Origin: Ananas comosus
Taxonomy: Eukaryota; Streptophyta; Magnoliopsida; Poales; Bromeliaceae
DNA: 64,000 nucleotides
NCBI RefSeq assembly: GCF_001540865.1
Contig: NW_017893422.1
Coordinates: 1-64,000, forward strand
Direction of reading: 5' to 3'
In this document: piece after piece, positions 44,778 through 54,516 of the stretch
How the letters are laid out: every line of letters begins with the position of its first letter
How positions within the stretch are numbered: position 1 is the stretch's first letter
The notes under the pieces: model-generated
Databases searched by the model: none
Seen by the model: the letters and a program-made list of their open reading frames with translations, nothing else
Told to the model about the DNA's origin: nothing
Translations under genes and position numbers: made by a program

Positions 44778-45000
44778 GGCGTGTGCGACGATTTCGCCGC
44801 CGAGGTTGATACCAATGGAGGATTGGGTGTGTGCGCAGAGTTCACCACTCGGAGGCTTGAACCATTGTTCGGCGTGTGCAACGATTTCGCCGCCAGATGG
44901 TTAAGCCAGCTTGTGAATTATGCCGCTAGAGATTGACTTGAACCATTGTTCGGCGTGTGCGACGATTTCGCCGCCATATGGTTAAGTCAATGAGTGCGGT
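44778..45000 (+). repeat. Interspersed direct repeat GCGTGTGCGACGATTTCGCCGCC
   Basis: Three good copies (near 44779, 44872 and 44952) and one diverged copy (near 44828), each followed by a 'ggttaagcca'-type tail. The same unit occurs in another LTR at 61690-61910. Only scattered matching sequence is open, so it is non-coding. Confidence 0.82.
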
Positions 45001-46404
45001 GCCAGTGCGCGGTAGCCCGCAAATGATTGACTCGAGGCCGAGTCGGGCGGCTAGCTTGGTTAAGGCGGTAGAAGCCTTAAAAGCTAAAGATAAATAGCAA
45101 GAGCTAAGGAAGTGGAATCCTTAGTAGCAAGGGGACTCGAATTGTGAACCTAAGGTAGTAGAAACCTTAGAGCTAAACGACATGAGCTATGATTAGCAGA
45201 ATTGAATGTAGAATCAATAGATCTACTTGTTACATAGTTGCATAATTTGCATATTGCATATCGTGAGGCATACATGTTTTAATATCTAGATAAATTATTT
45301 GTTATTATTTGTTGGACTAACATGTTACAGTGCATCCTTTGGACCTGGTGGGTCGAGCTCTTCCCTTGGGTGGCTGTACCCACTGGGAACTATATTTATA
45401 TAGTTCTCACCCCCGTGTTGTTTTTGGGGGTACAGGTTCGTACGTGAGCGGCGCGGCGGCACGAGGATAGGGCGTAGCTCCATAGATAGCGCCCTACCAC
45501 TGAGACCGAGATAGCAATACCCTGAAGAGGTCTAGCTCAGTTCAGATTAAAAGAATCAAATTTGTAGTAAATTGTATAAGTTGTAATTTGTAAAAAGGCT
45601 TATGTAATAACTTAAAGGTATTTGTGATATTGTAAATTGTAATAAATCTCTGAGATGAATGCATGTAATAGCATAGTTAGCATTTTATGTTTTTGATACT
45701 TATGCAATCTATATGCTTGCTACTGTTCCTGGTTGGAACCTCGCGTATTGCATTGTTTAGATTGTGACGCCTAGAACGTACAGGAAAAGCTCTGTCCATT
45801 CGGCGGTCTGCCGGCGTGCCCGAATCCGACCAAATAGGCGGAGCTCGGGGGGTAACAGAGAGACCGGTCCCCGAGAGACCGGTTCTATCAGGAGGGACCA
45901 GTTGTTCCATGCGAAAGCTCCGCTGAGCTGCGGGAGAGCTCTCTGGGACCGGCCCCATGCTCGAGAGACCGGTCCCCGTAGCCCGAAATTTTCCAGGTTG
46001 GGCTGTGTCATGTTGGTAAAGTTGAGGGGTTTTTATGTAATTGTAGCATGAGTTGGGGCTATATGAGGGTGAGCTCTCTCTCTCTTTCTTATTTCTCTCC
46101 CAACCTCAACCCTAACTCCCTCTCTCTCTCTATACTCTCTTCCTCTCTCTCTAGAAGGTGAAGAAGAGAATGGTTTTGGTAGAGAATCAAGCTGGGAGAA
46201 GGATTTTCATCTTCTTCTTCTTCCTCTACACCTTGGAGCTAACTTTTGGAGGTGTTTAAACGCGTAGGCGAAGGCGGTTCGACGATTCGTCGAGTGGGTG
46301 CAAAGTTACGGACAAAAAGGACCTTCCGAGCTTCGTTTCTACCTAGGAGGTCGAGACGACGTCGTAAAATCGGCGAACTTCATTCCTAGAGTTGTGACAA
46401 CGCC

Positions 46405-46967
46405 ATGTTGTAGTAAGTTACATCTTCACTTACCTTTCGCTTTTTTTACTTTTATAGTCACTGACATCTTTTGTAGCTTTGGGCCTCGTGGTGCATTCAC
46501 TGAAGTCAGTAATTGCCCACTGGGAACTATTTTTTTTATAGTTCTCACGCCCCTGTTTTGTGGTTTACTTTTCAGAGCCTTTGGCACCTGCGGAGGCACG
46601 GGATCGCGGCAAGGGGATCGCTTAGCTAGCTAACGAGGAGCGGTACTTTGCCTAGGTGGTTTACTCTTTCTTTTGTAGTTGAGAGAGTGAGAGGTTTTTG
46701 TATCCATGTATAGAGACCACCTATGTATCTACGTATAGCACTTGTATCTGGGATTTCCTTGTATCACTTTATGTTTTATTTAGTGGATGTACAGTTTTAT
46801 CCTTATCCCTTGTTGTAGCATTTAGATATTTATTATGCTCTGATACTCCTAGATGTCTATTGTTATTGCTTTTATTATTGTTGTTTTTAGACGCCTTATA
46901 TGTTTTAGACGTATGGCGGGTTTGGGCACGTGCCGCGCGGGCTTCCGCTGGGTCCCGGGGCGTGACA
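46405..46967 (+). repeat. Element C 5' LTR, 3' end only
   Basis: The last 563 bp of an LTR ending GGGGCGTGACA, with the hairpin at 46524-46544. The first 2 kb of the LTR is missing. It abuts element D's truncated LTR at 46404/46405 with no duplication or terminus. Confidence 0.88.
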
Positions 46968-46975
46968 GATTAATT

Positions 46976-46987
46976 TGGTATCAGAGC
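46976..46987 (+). other. Element C primer-binding site
   Basis: TGGTATCAGAGC, 8 bp after the LTR end. Confidence 0.95.
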
Positions 46988-47308
46988 GTAGGGTTGAGTC
47001 TTAGGGGACCTAGCAAACCTTAGGCCGGTTGGACTATAGGAATTAGACTCGTGAGAGACGGGGTCTATTCGACTTGTAAGCGAAAGTATCTTGATTGGGT
47101 ATCTTGGATAACTCTAGAAAGTGGAGTTAAATCGAAGTGTTTGACTTCTAACTTCGCGGAGCGTTACGTTGGCGGCCGACAACGTAACATCGGGAGTTAG
47201 TAGCGAAGAACACTTCTTTACTTTCGCATGATTTGGGGTTTGTCTTTTGAGCGGGGATGCGATAGTGTGAGTATTTCTAACTTGCGCTTTTATGATGTTG
47301 TAGTGACG

Positions 47309-48577
47309 ATGCCGATTACTCGCTCCCAATCTGCCGGGGCGGACAATGCGGCAAATTTTGAGGAGGTCGAGACCTCCGCTACCTCCGGATCCAGCGAGGT
47401 CCGTGAGTTGAGGGGCCAGCTTGCGGCCCTCACTGATTTGGTCACTCAGCAGGCGGAGGCGGCCCGACAGCAGACTGAGGCGGCGCGCCGGCAGGAGGCG
47501 CGGATGAAGCGTCTGGAGGACTTGCTCCTACAGCAGGCGACAGCTTCTAGGGAGACTCAGGCCCCTACACCACCAGCACCAGTTGTGGACGTTGCACCGA
47601 GAGCGCCGTCCCCCGCGCCCAGTTCTTCGCGTGCGGCGCCTGCGGCCGCACCCCCGGAGAAGGTTTTGGTAGCACCGCCTGTGCAGAGGCCCCCGGTTGG
47701 AGCAGCTTTCCCTACCTTGGTTGAGGGGGCGGAGCGAGATAGACTGATGGAGCACCTCAATGAGTTCAGGAGGTGCAGCCCCCGAGTCTTCGACGGCGAG
47801 AAAGTCGACCACTGGATCGTGGAGAAGTGGTTGATGCATATGGAGAAGCTCTTCCGCGACACCTTCGTGGAGGAGATGGACAGAGTTTGGCTCGCCACTC
47901 ACCACTTGGACGGCGAGGCCTACCGCTGGTGGTTGGATTTTCAGGAGCACCCCAGCACTGACTTGGCATCTATCACCTGGACGAGGTTCAAGGAGCTTCT
48001 TCTGGCGCACTATTTCCCGACAAGCGTCAAGAGGAAGATGGAGCAGGATTTGCGCAGCTTGCGCCAGGGTGACAGGACCGTAGCCGAGTACGAGAGGGAG
48101 TTTTCTCGGCTTCTGCATTGCGTGCCCTTCGTCGTGCGGGATGACGAGGACAAGGCCCGCATCTTCGAGCGAGGGTTGCGACCGGCGATTTTCTGGTTTG
48201 TGCAATCCTCTAACCTCCAAACCTACCGGGAGGTGGTGGATCGCGCGCTCATCGTGGAGAGCGGCGCAGCAGAGGTCCAGGAGCAGCGAGAGGCTAGGGA
48301 CAAGGGTAAGGCCAAGAGGCCTGCGGCTGAGGGTGCGAGCCAGGCGCACTCTAGGAGGCCGCAGAAGCATCCGAGGAGCCAGCACCGTGGACGCGGCTCA
48401 GCAGCACAGCGAGGAGGATCTGATCGGCGCCGGCCTTCCCCGTGTGTGATCTGCGGTGGTCCCCATTACCCACCGCAGTGTCCACAGCGGGCGGGTAGGT
48501 GCTTCCAGTGTGGCCAGGAGGGCCACGTCCGTACCGAGTGCCCGAGATGTTCTTCACCGGCACCGTCGACTGCATAG
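47309..48577 (+). CDS. Element C gag (open, 422 codons)
   Basis: I chose the ATG at 47309 because the sister gag starts there (VTMPITRSQS context). The in-frame upstream extension is leader sequence. Order: an acidic and glutamine-rich N-terminus with a coiled-coil-like region (QLAALTDLVTQQAEAARQQ), a Pro/Ala linker, the retrotransposon gag core (DFQEHPSTDLASITWTRFKE to FSRLLHCVPFVVRDDEDKA), a basic linker and two CCHC knuckles ([27 protein letters not shown]). It ends at a TAG (48575-48577). In relatives gag and pol form one frame, so the stop and the frameshift just after it are damage. It is the best-preserved gag of the window. Confidence 0.93.
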   Translation: MPITRSQSAGADNAANFEEVETSATSGSSEVRELRGQLAALTDLVTQQAEAARQQTEAARRQEARMKRLEDLLLQQATASRETQAPTPPAPVVDVAPRAPSPAPSSSRAAPAAAPPEKVLVAPPVQRPPVGAAFPTLVEGAERDRLMEHLNEFRRCSPRVFDGEKVDHWIVEKWLMHMEKLFRDTFVEEMDRVWLATHHLDGEAYRWWLDFQEHPSTDLASITWTRFKELLLAHYFPTSVKRKMEQDLRSLRQGDRTVAEYEREFSRLLHCVPFVVRDDEDKARIFERGLRPAIFWFVQSSNLQTYREVVDRALIVESGAAEVQEQREARDKGKAKRPAAEGASQAHSRRPQKHPRSQHRGRGSAAQRGGSDRRRPSPCVICGGPHYPPQCPQRAGRCFQCGQEGHVRTECPRCSSPAPSTA

Positions 48578-48599
48578 GCACCGGCTCTACCAGCCGGTG

Positions 48600-51500
48600 C
48601 CAGGGGACTTCATTGGCACAGTATCAGCCTGGGCGGCCACCCGTCCAGCGCCAGAGCGAGGGATCTCGACAGGCCCCGAGTGGGCACATGTACGCCGCTC
48701 AGACCGAGGAGGCGGCAGCAGCCGAGGATGTGGTTGCAGGTATCATTTTACTTGATGGCATTAGAGTTCGTGCTTTATTTGATACCGGTGCATCGCATTC
48801 ATTCATAGATCAGCTGTTTGCCAAGTTGCATGGCATCCCGTTGGTTTCTTTGTTGCATACGGGACACGTTGTACCCGACCATATTTTGGATATTAGAGAG
48901 TATAGCCCCAGTTGCCCTGTTCGGGTAGGAAATTGGATTATGGCTGTAGATTTGCTAGCTTTGCGCAAGCTGGGGGATTTTGACGTGGTCTTGGGCATGG
49001 ATTGGTTGACCAAGTATTATGCTACGATTGATTGTAAGAATCGCACGGTTACTTTTAGAGAACCGGGACAGACCGAGGTGGTATTTCGTGGATGCCGGAG
49101 TTCGCTGTTTGCAATGACGATCAGCTCATCTCGAGCTAGGCAGCTGATTAGCAGAGGTTGCGTAGCCTATTTGGCTAGTGTTGTGCTGAGGGACGAGGAT
49201 GACACCCCTAGGATCGAGGATATCCCAGTGGTACGAAAGTTCCAGGATGTGTTTCCAGCTGAGCTACCGGGTATGCCTCCTGATAGGGAGATTGAGTTTG
49301 TGGTAGATCTCGTCCCTGGGACTACCCCAATATCAAAGGCACCTTATAGGATGGCATCGGCAGAGCTGAGGGAGCTGAGGGCACAGCTGCAGGATTTGTT
49401 GGACAAAGGCTTCATTCGACCGAGCGTTTCACCATAGGGAGCACCCGTTTTGTTCGTCAAGAAAAAGGACGGATCACTTCGCCTTTGCGTGGATTATTGT
49501 GAACTTAATAAGGTCACGATCAAGAACAAGTATCCGTTGCCGAGGATCGACGACTTGTTTGATCAGCTTCAGGGATCATGTGTGTATTCTAAGATTTACT
49601 TGCAGTCGGGATACCACCAGTTGAAGATCAAACCCGAGGATGTATCGAAGACGGCTTTTAGAACACGGTATGGACATTACGAGTTCACAGTTATGCCGTT
49701 CGGGCTTACTAATGCCCCGGCAGCTTTTATGGACCTAATGAACCATGTTTTCAAGCCTTATCTAGACAGGTTCGTCGTGGTGTTCATCGACGACATTTTG
49801 GTCTACTCTCGAAGTGATGCAGATCACGAGGAGCATTTGAGGATTGTACTCCAAGTACTTCGGGAAAAGGAGCTTTATGCCAAGTTGAAGAAATGTGAAT
49901 TTTTGCTTCGAGAGGTAGCTTTCCTTTGACACTTGATTTCGGGATCGGGTATAGCCGTGGATCCCAAGAAGATTGAAGCAATCAAGGATTGGCCGAGACC
50001 GACGAGCGTCACGGAGATACGAAGCTTCCTTGGATTGGCCGGTTACTACCGGAGATTTGTAGAGGGGTTTGCTAAACTGTCTACTCCCCTCACGAGGCTC
50101 ACGCACAAAGGAGTCAAGTTCATTTGGAATGACGCGTGCGAGCGAAGCTTCCAAGAGTTGAAGCAGAGATTGACGACCGCCCCGATCTTGACCCTACCAG
50201 TAGCTGGAGCAGGGTATGTGGTTTATAGTGATGCTTCACTTAATGGATTGGGCTGTGTATTGATGCAGGATGGCAAGGTGATCGCGTATGCTTCTCGCCA
50301 ACTAAAGGAATATGAGAAGAACTACCCAACGCATGATTTGGAGTTGGCGGCCGTAGTGTTCGCATTGAAGCTATGGCGCCACTATCTTTATGGCGAGCGG
50401 TGTGAAGTATACACGGATCACAAGAGCTTAAAGTACCTATTTACTCAGAAGGAGTTGAACTTGAGGCAGCGCAGATGGTTGGAGCTACTCAAGGATTATG
50501 ATCTGACGATTCTTTACCACCCGGGCAAGGCTAACGTGGTGATAGATGCGCTAAGTAGGAAATCGATGGAAAACTTAGCGATGCATGTTGTGACTCAACC
50601 GCAGTTGATCGAGCAGATGAAGCGGTTGGAGTTGGAGGTGGTGACTCCTGACACACCCTTGAGATTGATGACTTTGGTAGTGCAACCTACTCTTTTGGAT
50701 AGAATTAAAGAAAAGCAAGCTTCCGATGTAGAGTTGCAAAAGATTCGAGGTATGATGGTTGATGGTTGCACCGGCGACTTCCTTTTGGACGATCAGGGAT
50801 TGATGCGTTTCCGTGGGCGGATTTGTATACCCGCGGATTCGGGGATTAAAGAAGATATTCTTCAAGAAGCGGAGCGCCGTATGCTATACATCTGGGAGGC
50901 ACCAAGATGTACAAGGATCTAAAGTTGCTTTATTGGTGGCCCGGGATGAAAAAGGATGTTGGTGAGTTTATTGCTAGATGTCTAACTTGCCAACAGGTGA
51001 AGGCTGAGCACCGAGTTCCCGCGGGAAAACTTCAGAGTTTGCCTATTCCCGTGTGGAAATGGGAGAAGATCACCATGGACTTTGTGACAGGATTGCCTCG
51101 CTCTCAGGCCGGGCATGATGCTATTTGGGTGATCGTGGATAGGTTGACGAAGTCGGCGCACTTCATACCTATTCATATGACTTGGACCGGGGAGAAGCTC
51201 GCACAAGTGTACCTCGATCAGATTGTACGACTTCATGGAGTACCTACATCGATAGTATCAGATCAGGACACCCGATTTGTGTCTCACTTTTGGAGGAGTC
51301 TACAGGACGCCCTAGGCACTTGTTTGGACTTCAGTACTGCTTTCCACCCGCAGAGTGATGGGCAGTCAGAGTGCACTATTCAGACCTTAGAGGATATGCT
51401 CCGAGCTTGTGTGATAGACTTCCAGGGAGGATGGTCGCAACATCTACCTATGGCGTAGTTTGCTTATAACAACAGTTATCAAGCAAGCATCAAGATGGCG

Positions 51501-52124
51501 CCCTTCGAAGCACTTTATGGACGGAAGTATAGATCGCCACTTCATTGGAGTGAAGTCGGCGAGAGATTGGCTTTAGGCCCTGGTGTGCTCCAGGAAGCTG
51601 AGAACCCTTAGTTCGAATTGCTCGGGAGCGACTTTTGACGGCGCAGAGTAGACAGAGGAGCTACGCTGATCGACGGCGGCGAGACTTAGAGTTCCAAGTT
51701 GGAGACCATGTATTCTTGAAGGTCTCGCCGACTAGAGGAATCAAGAGATTCGGGATTCGGGGAAAGCTGAGCCCGAGGTTTATTGGACCGTATGAGATCT
51801 TAAAGTGTAGGTCCGGTAGCGTATCGACTTGCTCTACCGCCGAACCTATCGGGCATGCACAACGTCTTTCATGTATCGGTCCTTCGGAAGTACATTCATG
51901 ATCCAGCTCATGTTTTGAAAGCTGTACCAGTGGAGCTGCGCGAGGATTTGAGCTTCGATGAGCAACCAGTGAAGATTTTGGCTCGCGAGGTGAAGAAGCT
52001 ACGGAATCGGGATATTCCGTATGTGAAGGTCCTTTGGAGCAACCACGGGGAGCGAGAGGCCACGTGGGAGCCAGAGAGAGCGCTGCAGGAGCGTTATCCC
52101 CATCTTTTTCAGATGGAGCCTTGA
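48600..52124 (+). pseudogene. Element C pol: protease to chromodomain, multiply broken
   Basis: Protease ([11 protein letters not shown]), RT ([32 protein letters not shown]), RNase H ([15 protein letters not shown]), integrase ([34 protein letters not shown]), the GPY module and a C-terminal chromodomain (YVKVLWSNHGEREATWEPE, about 52000-52100). Breaks: TAG at 49435-49437 (Trp codon in relatives), TGA at 49927-49929, a 4-base deletion near 50870, TAG at 51456-51458, and frameshifts near 51605 and 51810. The DDE pattern is also altered (SDQDTRF for SDRDPRF). The chromodomain places it among chromoviruses, probably Tekay. Confidence 0.94.
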
Positions 52125-52142
52125 GGTATGCTTTTGCTTTCA

Positions 52143-52160
52143 AGTTTCGCGGACGAAACT
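52143..52160 (+). promoter_or_regulatory. Hairpin AGTTTCG-CGGA-CGAAACT before the PPT
   Basis: A perfect 7-bp stem with a 4-base loop between the pol stop and the polypurine tract. The same motif with loop AGGA is at 53562-53577 in element D. Similar TTCGNGGACGAA motifs are known upstream of the PPT in plant gypsy elements. The role is unclear. Confidence 0.8.
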
Positions 52161-52167
52161 CATTTTT

Positions 52168-52179
52168 AGGAGGGGTGAA
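52168..52179 (+). other. Element C polypurine tract
   Basis: AGGAGGGGTGAA directly before the 3' LTR start TGTGACGCACTGG at 52180. It primes plus-strand cDNA. Confidence 0.88.
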
Positions 52180-52514
52180 TGTGACGCACTGGACCTCGCA
52201 AATTGTGGGGTTCGAGTGATTGACTGTGTTCTGAACTCTTCCAGACTTTCTGGTGGGTCGTTGACAGTATTCCGACTTATGGTTCGAGTCCCGAGAATTG
52301 TGGTTTAAAGCCTTGCACCAAAGCCCAAAATGATTGGACCTTGGTCAGCTCTCGGGTAGCCTGCAGCAGAGCTTGTACCGGAACAAGGTTGGTCTTGTAC
52401 CGGTACAAGGTTGATGGTTGTACCGGTACAGCCATCGGGCTTGTACCGGTACAGAGCCGCAAACCCAGCAACCCGAGCCTCGGGTTTGCAATTTCGTCGG
52501 CCTTGTACCGGATG
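52180..52514 (+). repeat. Element C 3' LTR, first 335 bp only
   Basis: It starts TGTGACGCACTGGACC, runs into a GTACCGGTAC array and stops abruptly at 52514, where pol sequence of another element begins. The remaining 2 kb or more is absent. The loss mirrors that of the 5' LTR. Confidence 0.88.
52374..52514 (+). repeat. GTACCGGTAC palindrome array (truncated)
   Basis: Five TTGTACCGGTACA-like units, cut by the junction at 52514. Confidence 0.88.
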
Positions 52515-53518
52515 CAATATCTGGGTGATTGTGGATCATTTGACGAAGTCGTCACACTTTCTGCCGATCCACACGACTTGGGCAGGTGATAGGCTAGCGC
52601 AGGTATACCTTGATGATATTGTGAGGTTGCACGGGGTGCCAAAGTCGATCGTATCGGATCGAGACCCCTGGTTTACTTCGCATTTCTGGAAGAGCCTGCA
52701 AGAAGCGTTGGGCACACGGCTTGATTTCAGCATCGCTTTTCATCCTCAAACAGATGGACAGTCAGAGAGGACTATACAGATTCTGGAGGATATGTTGCGG
52801 GCGTGTGTCAATGATTTCAGGGGCAGTTGTAGTAATCACTTGCCGATGGCCGAGTTCGCCTACAACAACAGTTATCAGGCTAGCATAGGGATGGCACCGT
52901 TCGAACCTCTTTACAGACGGAAGTGCCGATCACCTATTCATTGGAGTGAGGTAGGCGAGCGTGCGGTTCTAGGCCCCGATGTTTTGTGAGAGGCGGAGGA
53001 GAAAGTCCGCCTTGCTCGCCAAAGATTGCTCACGGCGCAATCTAGGCATAGGAGTTATGCTAATAAGCACCGTAGAGATTTCGAATTCGTAGTGGGCGAC
53101 CGCGTCTTCTTGAAGGTGTCACCCATGAGAGGTGTGAGGCAATTCAGAGTGCGGGAAAAGTTGAGTCCCCGATATATTGGGCCATACGAGGTGTTGGAGC
53201 GGATTGGTGCGGTGGCTTATCGGCTCGCATTGCCGCCGAAGCTTGCCGATGTTCACAATGTCTTCCATGTCTCCAACCTCCGTAAGTATATCCACGATCC
53301 CGAGCATGTATTATCATATGAACAGCAAAAATTGCGCGAGGATATAAGCTATGAGGAGTTTCCGGCGTTGATTATTGCTTGAGAAGTGTGGAAGTTGCGA
53401 AATCGCGAAATTTCCTACGTCAAGGTTCGGTGGACTAACCATAACGATCGCGAAGCTATGTAGGAGGGAACTTGAGGACGCGATGAAAGCGCAGCACCCT
53501 CATCTTTTTGAGGCATGA
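52515..53518 (+). pseudogene. Element D pol, C-terminal part: integrase core to chromodomain
   Basis: It begins inside the integrase catalytic core at the AIW motif without any start. It continues through SDRDPWFTSHFW, FHPQTDGQSERT, the GPY module (RYIGPYEVLERIG) and a degraded chromodomain ending in HPHLFEA. In-frame TGA codons lie at 52987-52989 and 53380-53382 (both at Arg positions), and a TAG at 53461-53463 breaks the chromodomain. It is followed by the PPT and its own 3' LTR. Everything upstream (gag to RNase H) is missing and element C stands in its place. Confidence 0.93.
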
Positions 53519-53561
53519 GTAAGGTATGAATTAAGTTCGAGTTTAATTAAGAATTGAGTTC

Positions 53562-53577
53562 GTTTCGAGGACGAAAC
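53562..53577 (+). promoter_or_regulatory. Hairpin GTTTCG-AGGA-CGAAAC before the PPT
   Basis: A 6-bp perfect stem, 10 bases before the PPT. It is the counterpart of 52143-52160. Confidence 0.8.
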
Positions 53578-53587
53578 TCTTTTAAAT

Positions 53588-53597
53588 GTGGGGAGGA
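53588..53597 (+). other. Element D polypurine tract
   Basis: GTGGGGAGGA immediately before the LTR start TGTAAGAAAG at 53598. Confidence 0.88.
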
Positions 53598-54516
53598 TGT
53601 AAGAAAGTAAATTCTCGAAATACGAGAATTGGGCTTCGGTTAGAATCGACTGATTGTCGACTTAGTGTGCTTCGGAAAAGCCGAAGGCATCAAAATGGCC
53701 AAGGGTGCATTGTTGGGGGTTTTCGAGAGCTAAAGAATCAAAAATCTGCATACTGCAGCTTTTGAGCTCTCGGGGACCGGTCCCTGATGGGAAAGACCGA
53801 TCCCCGAACGCGAAGAATCTCAGAGATGGGAAAAATCGGCTAAGTCCCAGAAAAATCAGCTCTCGGGAACCAGTCCCTGCGGGAAGAGACCGGTCCTCGA
53901 GAGACCGATCCCATCAGGAGGGACCGGTTGTTCCATGCGAGAGCTTCGCTGAGCTGCAGGAGAGCTCTCTGGGACCGGTCCCATGCTCAAGAGACCGGTC
54001 CCCGTAGCCCGATATTTCCCAGGTTGGGCTGTGTCATGTTGGTAAAGTTGAGGGATTTTTATGTAATTGTAGCAGGAGTTGGGGCTATATGAGGGTGAGC
54101 TCTCTCTCTCTTTCTTATTTCTCTCCCAACCTCAACCCTAACTCCATCTCTCTCTCTATACTCTCTTCCTTTCTCTCTAGAAGGTGAAGAAGAGAAGGGT
54201 TTTGGTGGAGAATCAAGCTGGGAGAAGGATTTTCATCTTCTTCTTCTTCCTCTACACCTTGGAGCTAGCTTTTGGAGGTGTTTAAACGCATAGGCGAAGG
54301 CGGTTCGACGATTCGTCGAGCGGGTGCAAAGTTACGGACAAAAAGGACCTTCCGAGCTTCGTTTCCGCCTAGGAGGCCGAGATGACGTCGTAAAATCGGC
54401 GAACTTCATTCCTAGAGTTGTGACAACGCCAGAAGGTGGGTGGTGTCATCCCGAAGCAACAGGGCTCCTCTTTATGTCTTAGAGCATTTTAAATCTTGCA
54501 TCTCTTGCATATATGC

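Larger units (their letters stand above)
42169..45857 (+). mobile_element. Solo gypsy LTR, plus orientation, 3.7 kb
   Basis: It starts TGTAATATATGG and ends GGGGGGTAACA, with gagag at 42164-42168 and 45858-45862. It landed inside the ACCGGT array of element D's 5' LTR. It has a CT-rich stretch (42936-42976), A/T-rich sequence, a repeat with GTGTGCGACGATTTCGCCGCC (44778-45000) and the hairpin GAACTATA...TATAGTTC (45387-45406). It has no ACCGGT array of its own. It contains an assembly duplication around the N at 44099. The same family lies in minus orientation at 11045-17962. Confidence 0.93.
41878..46404 (+). repeat. Element D 5' LTR, interrupted and truncated
   Basis: It starts TGTAAGGAAGTAAATTC. 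Its own sequence is 41878-42168 and 45863-46404; a solo LTR sits between. It is closely similar (only scattered substitutions) to 53598-54430, element D's 3' LTR. The ACCGGT array is 42055-42166 plus 45863-45978, a TATA-like ctatatga is at 46060-46067, and the CT-rich leader follows. It stops at 'acaacgcc', where element C's partial LTR begins. Confidence 0.85.

Noticed and set aside
47528..48385. Minus-strand 285-codon open frame
   Set aside because: It is a shadow of the plus-strand gag, whose codon pattern and zinc knuckles are clear. The opposite-strand frames at 25596-26319 are rejected for the same reason.
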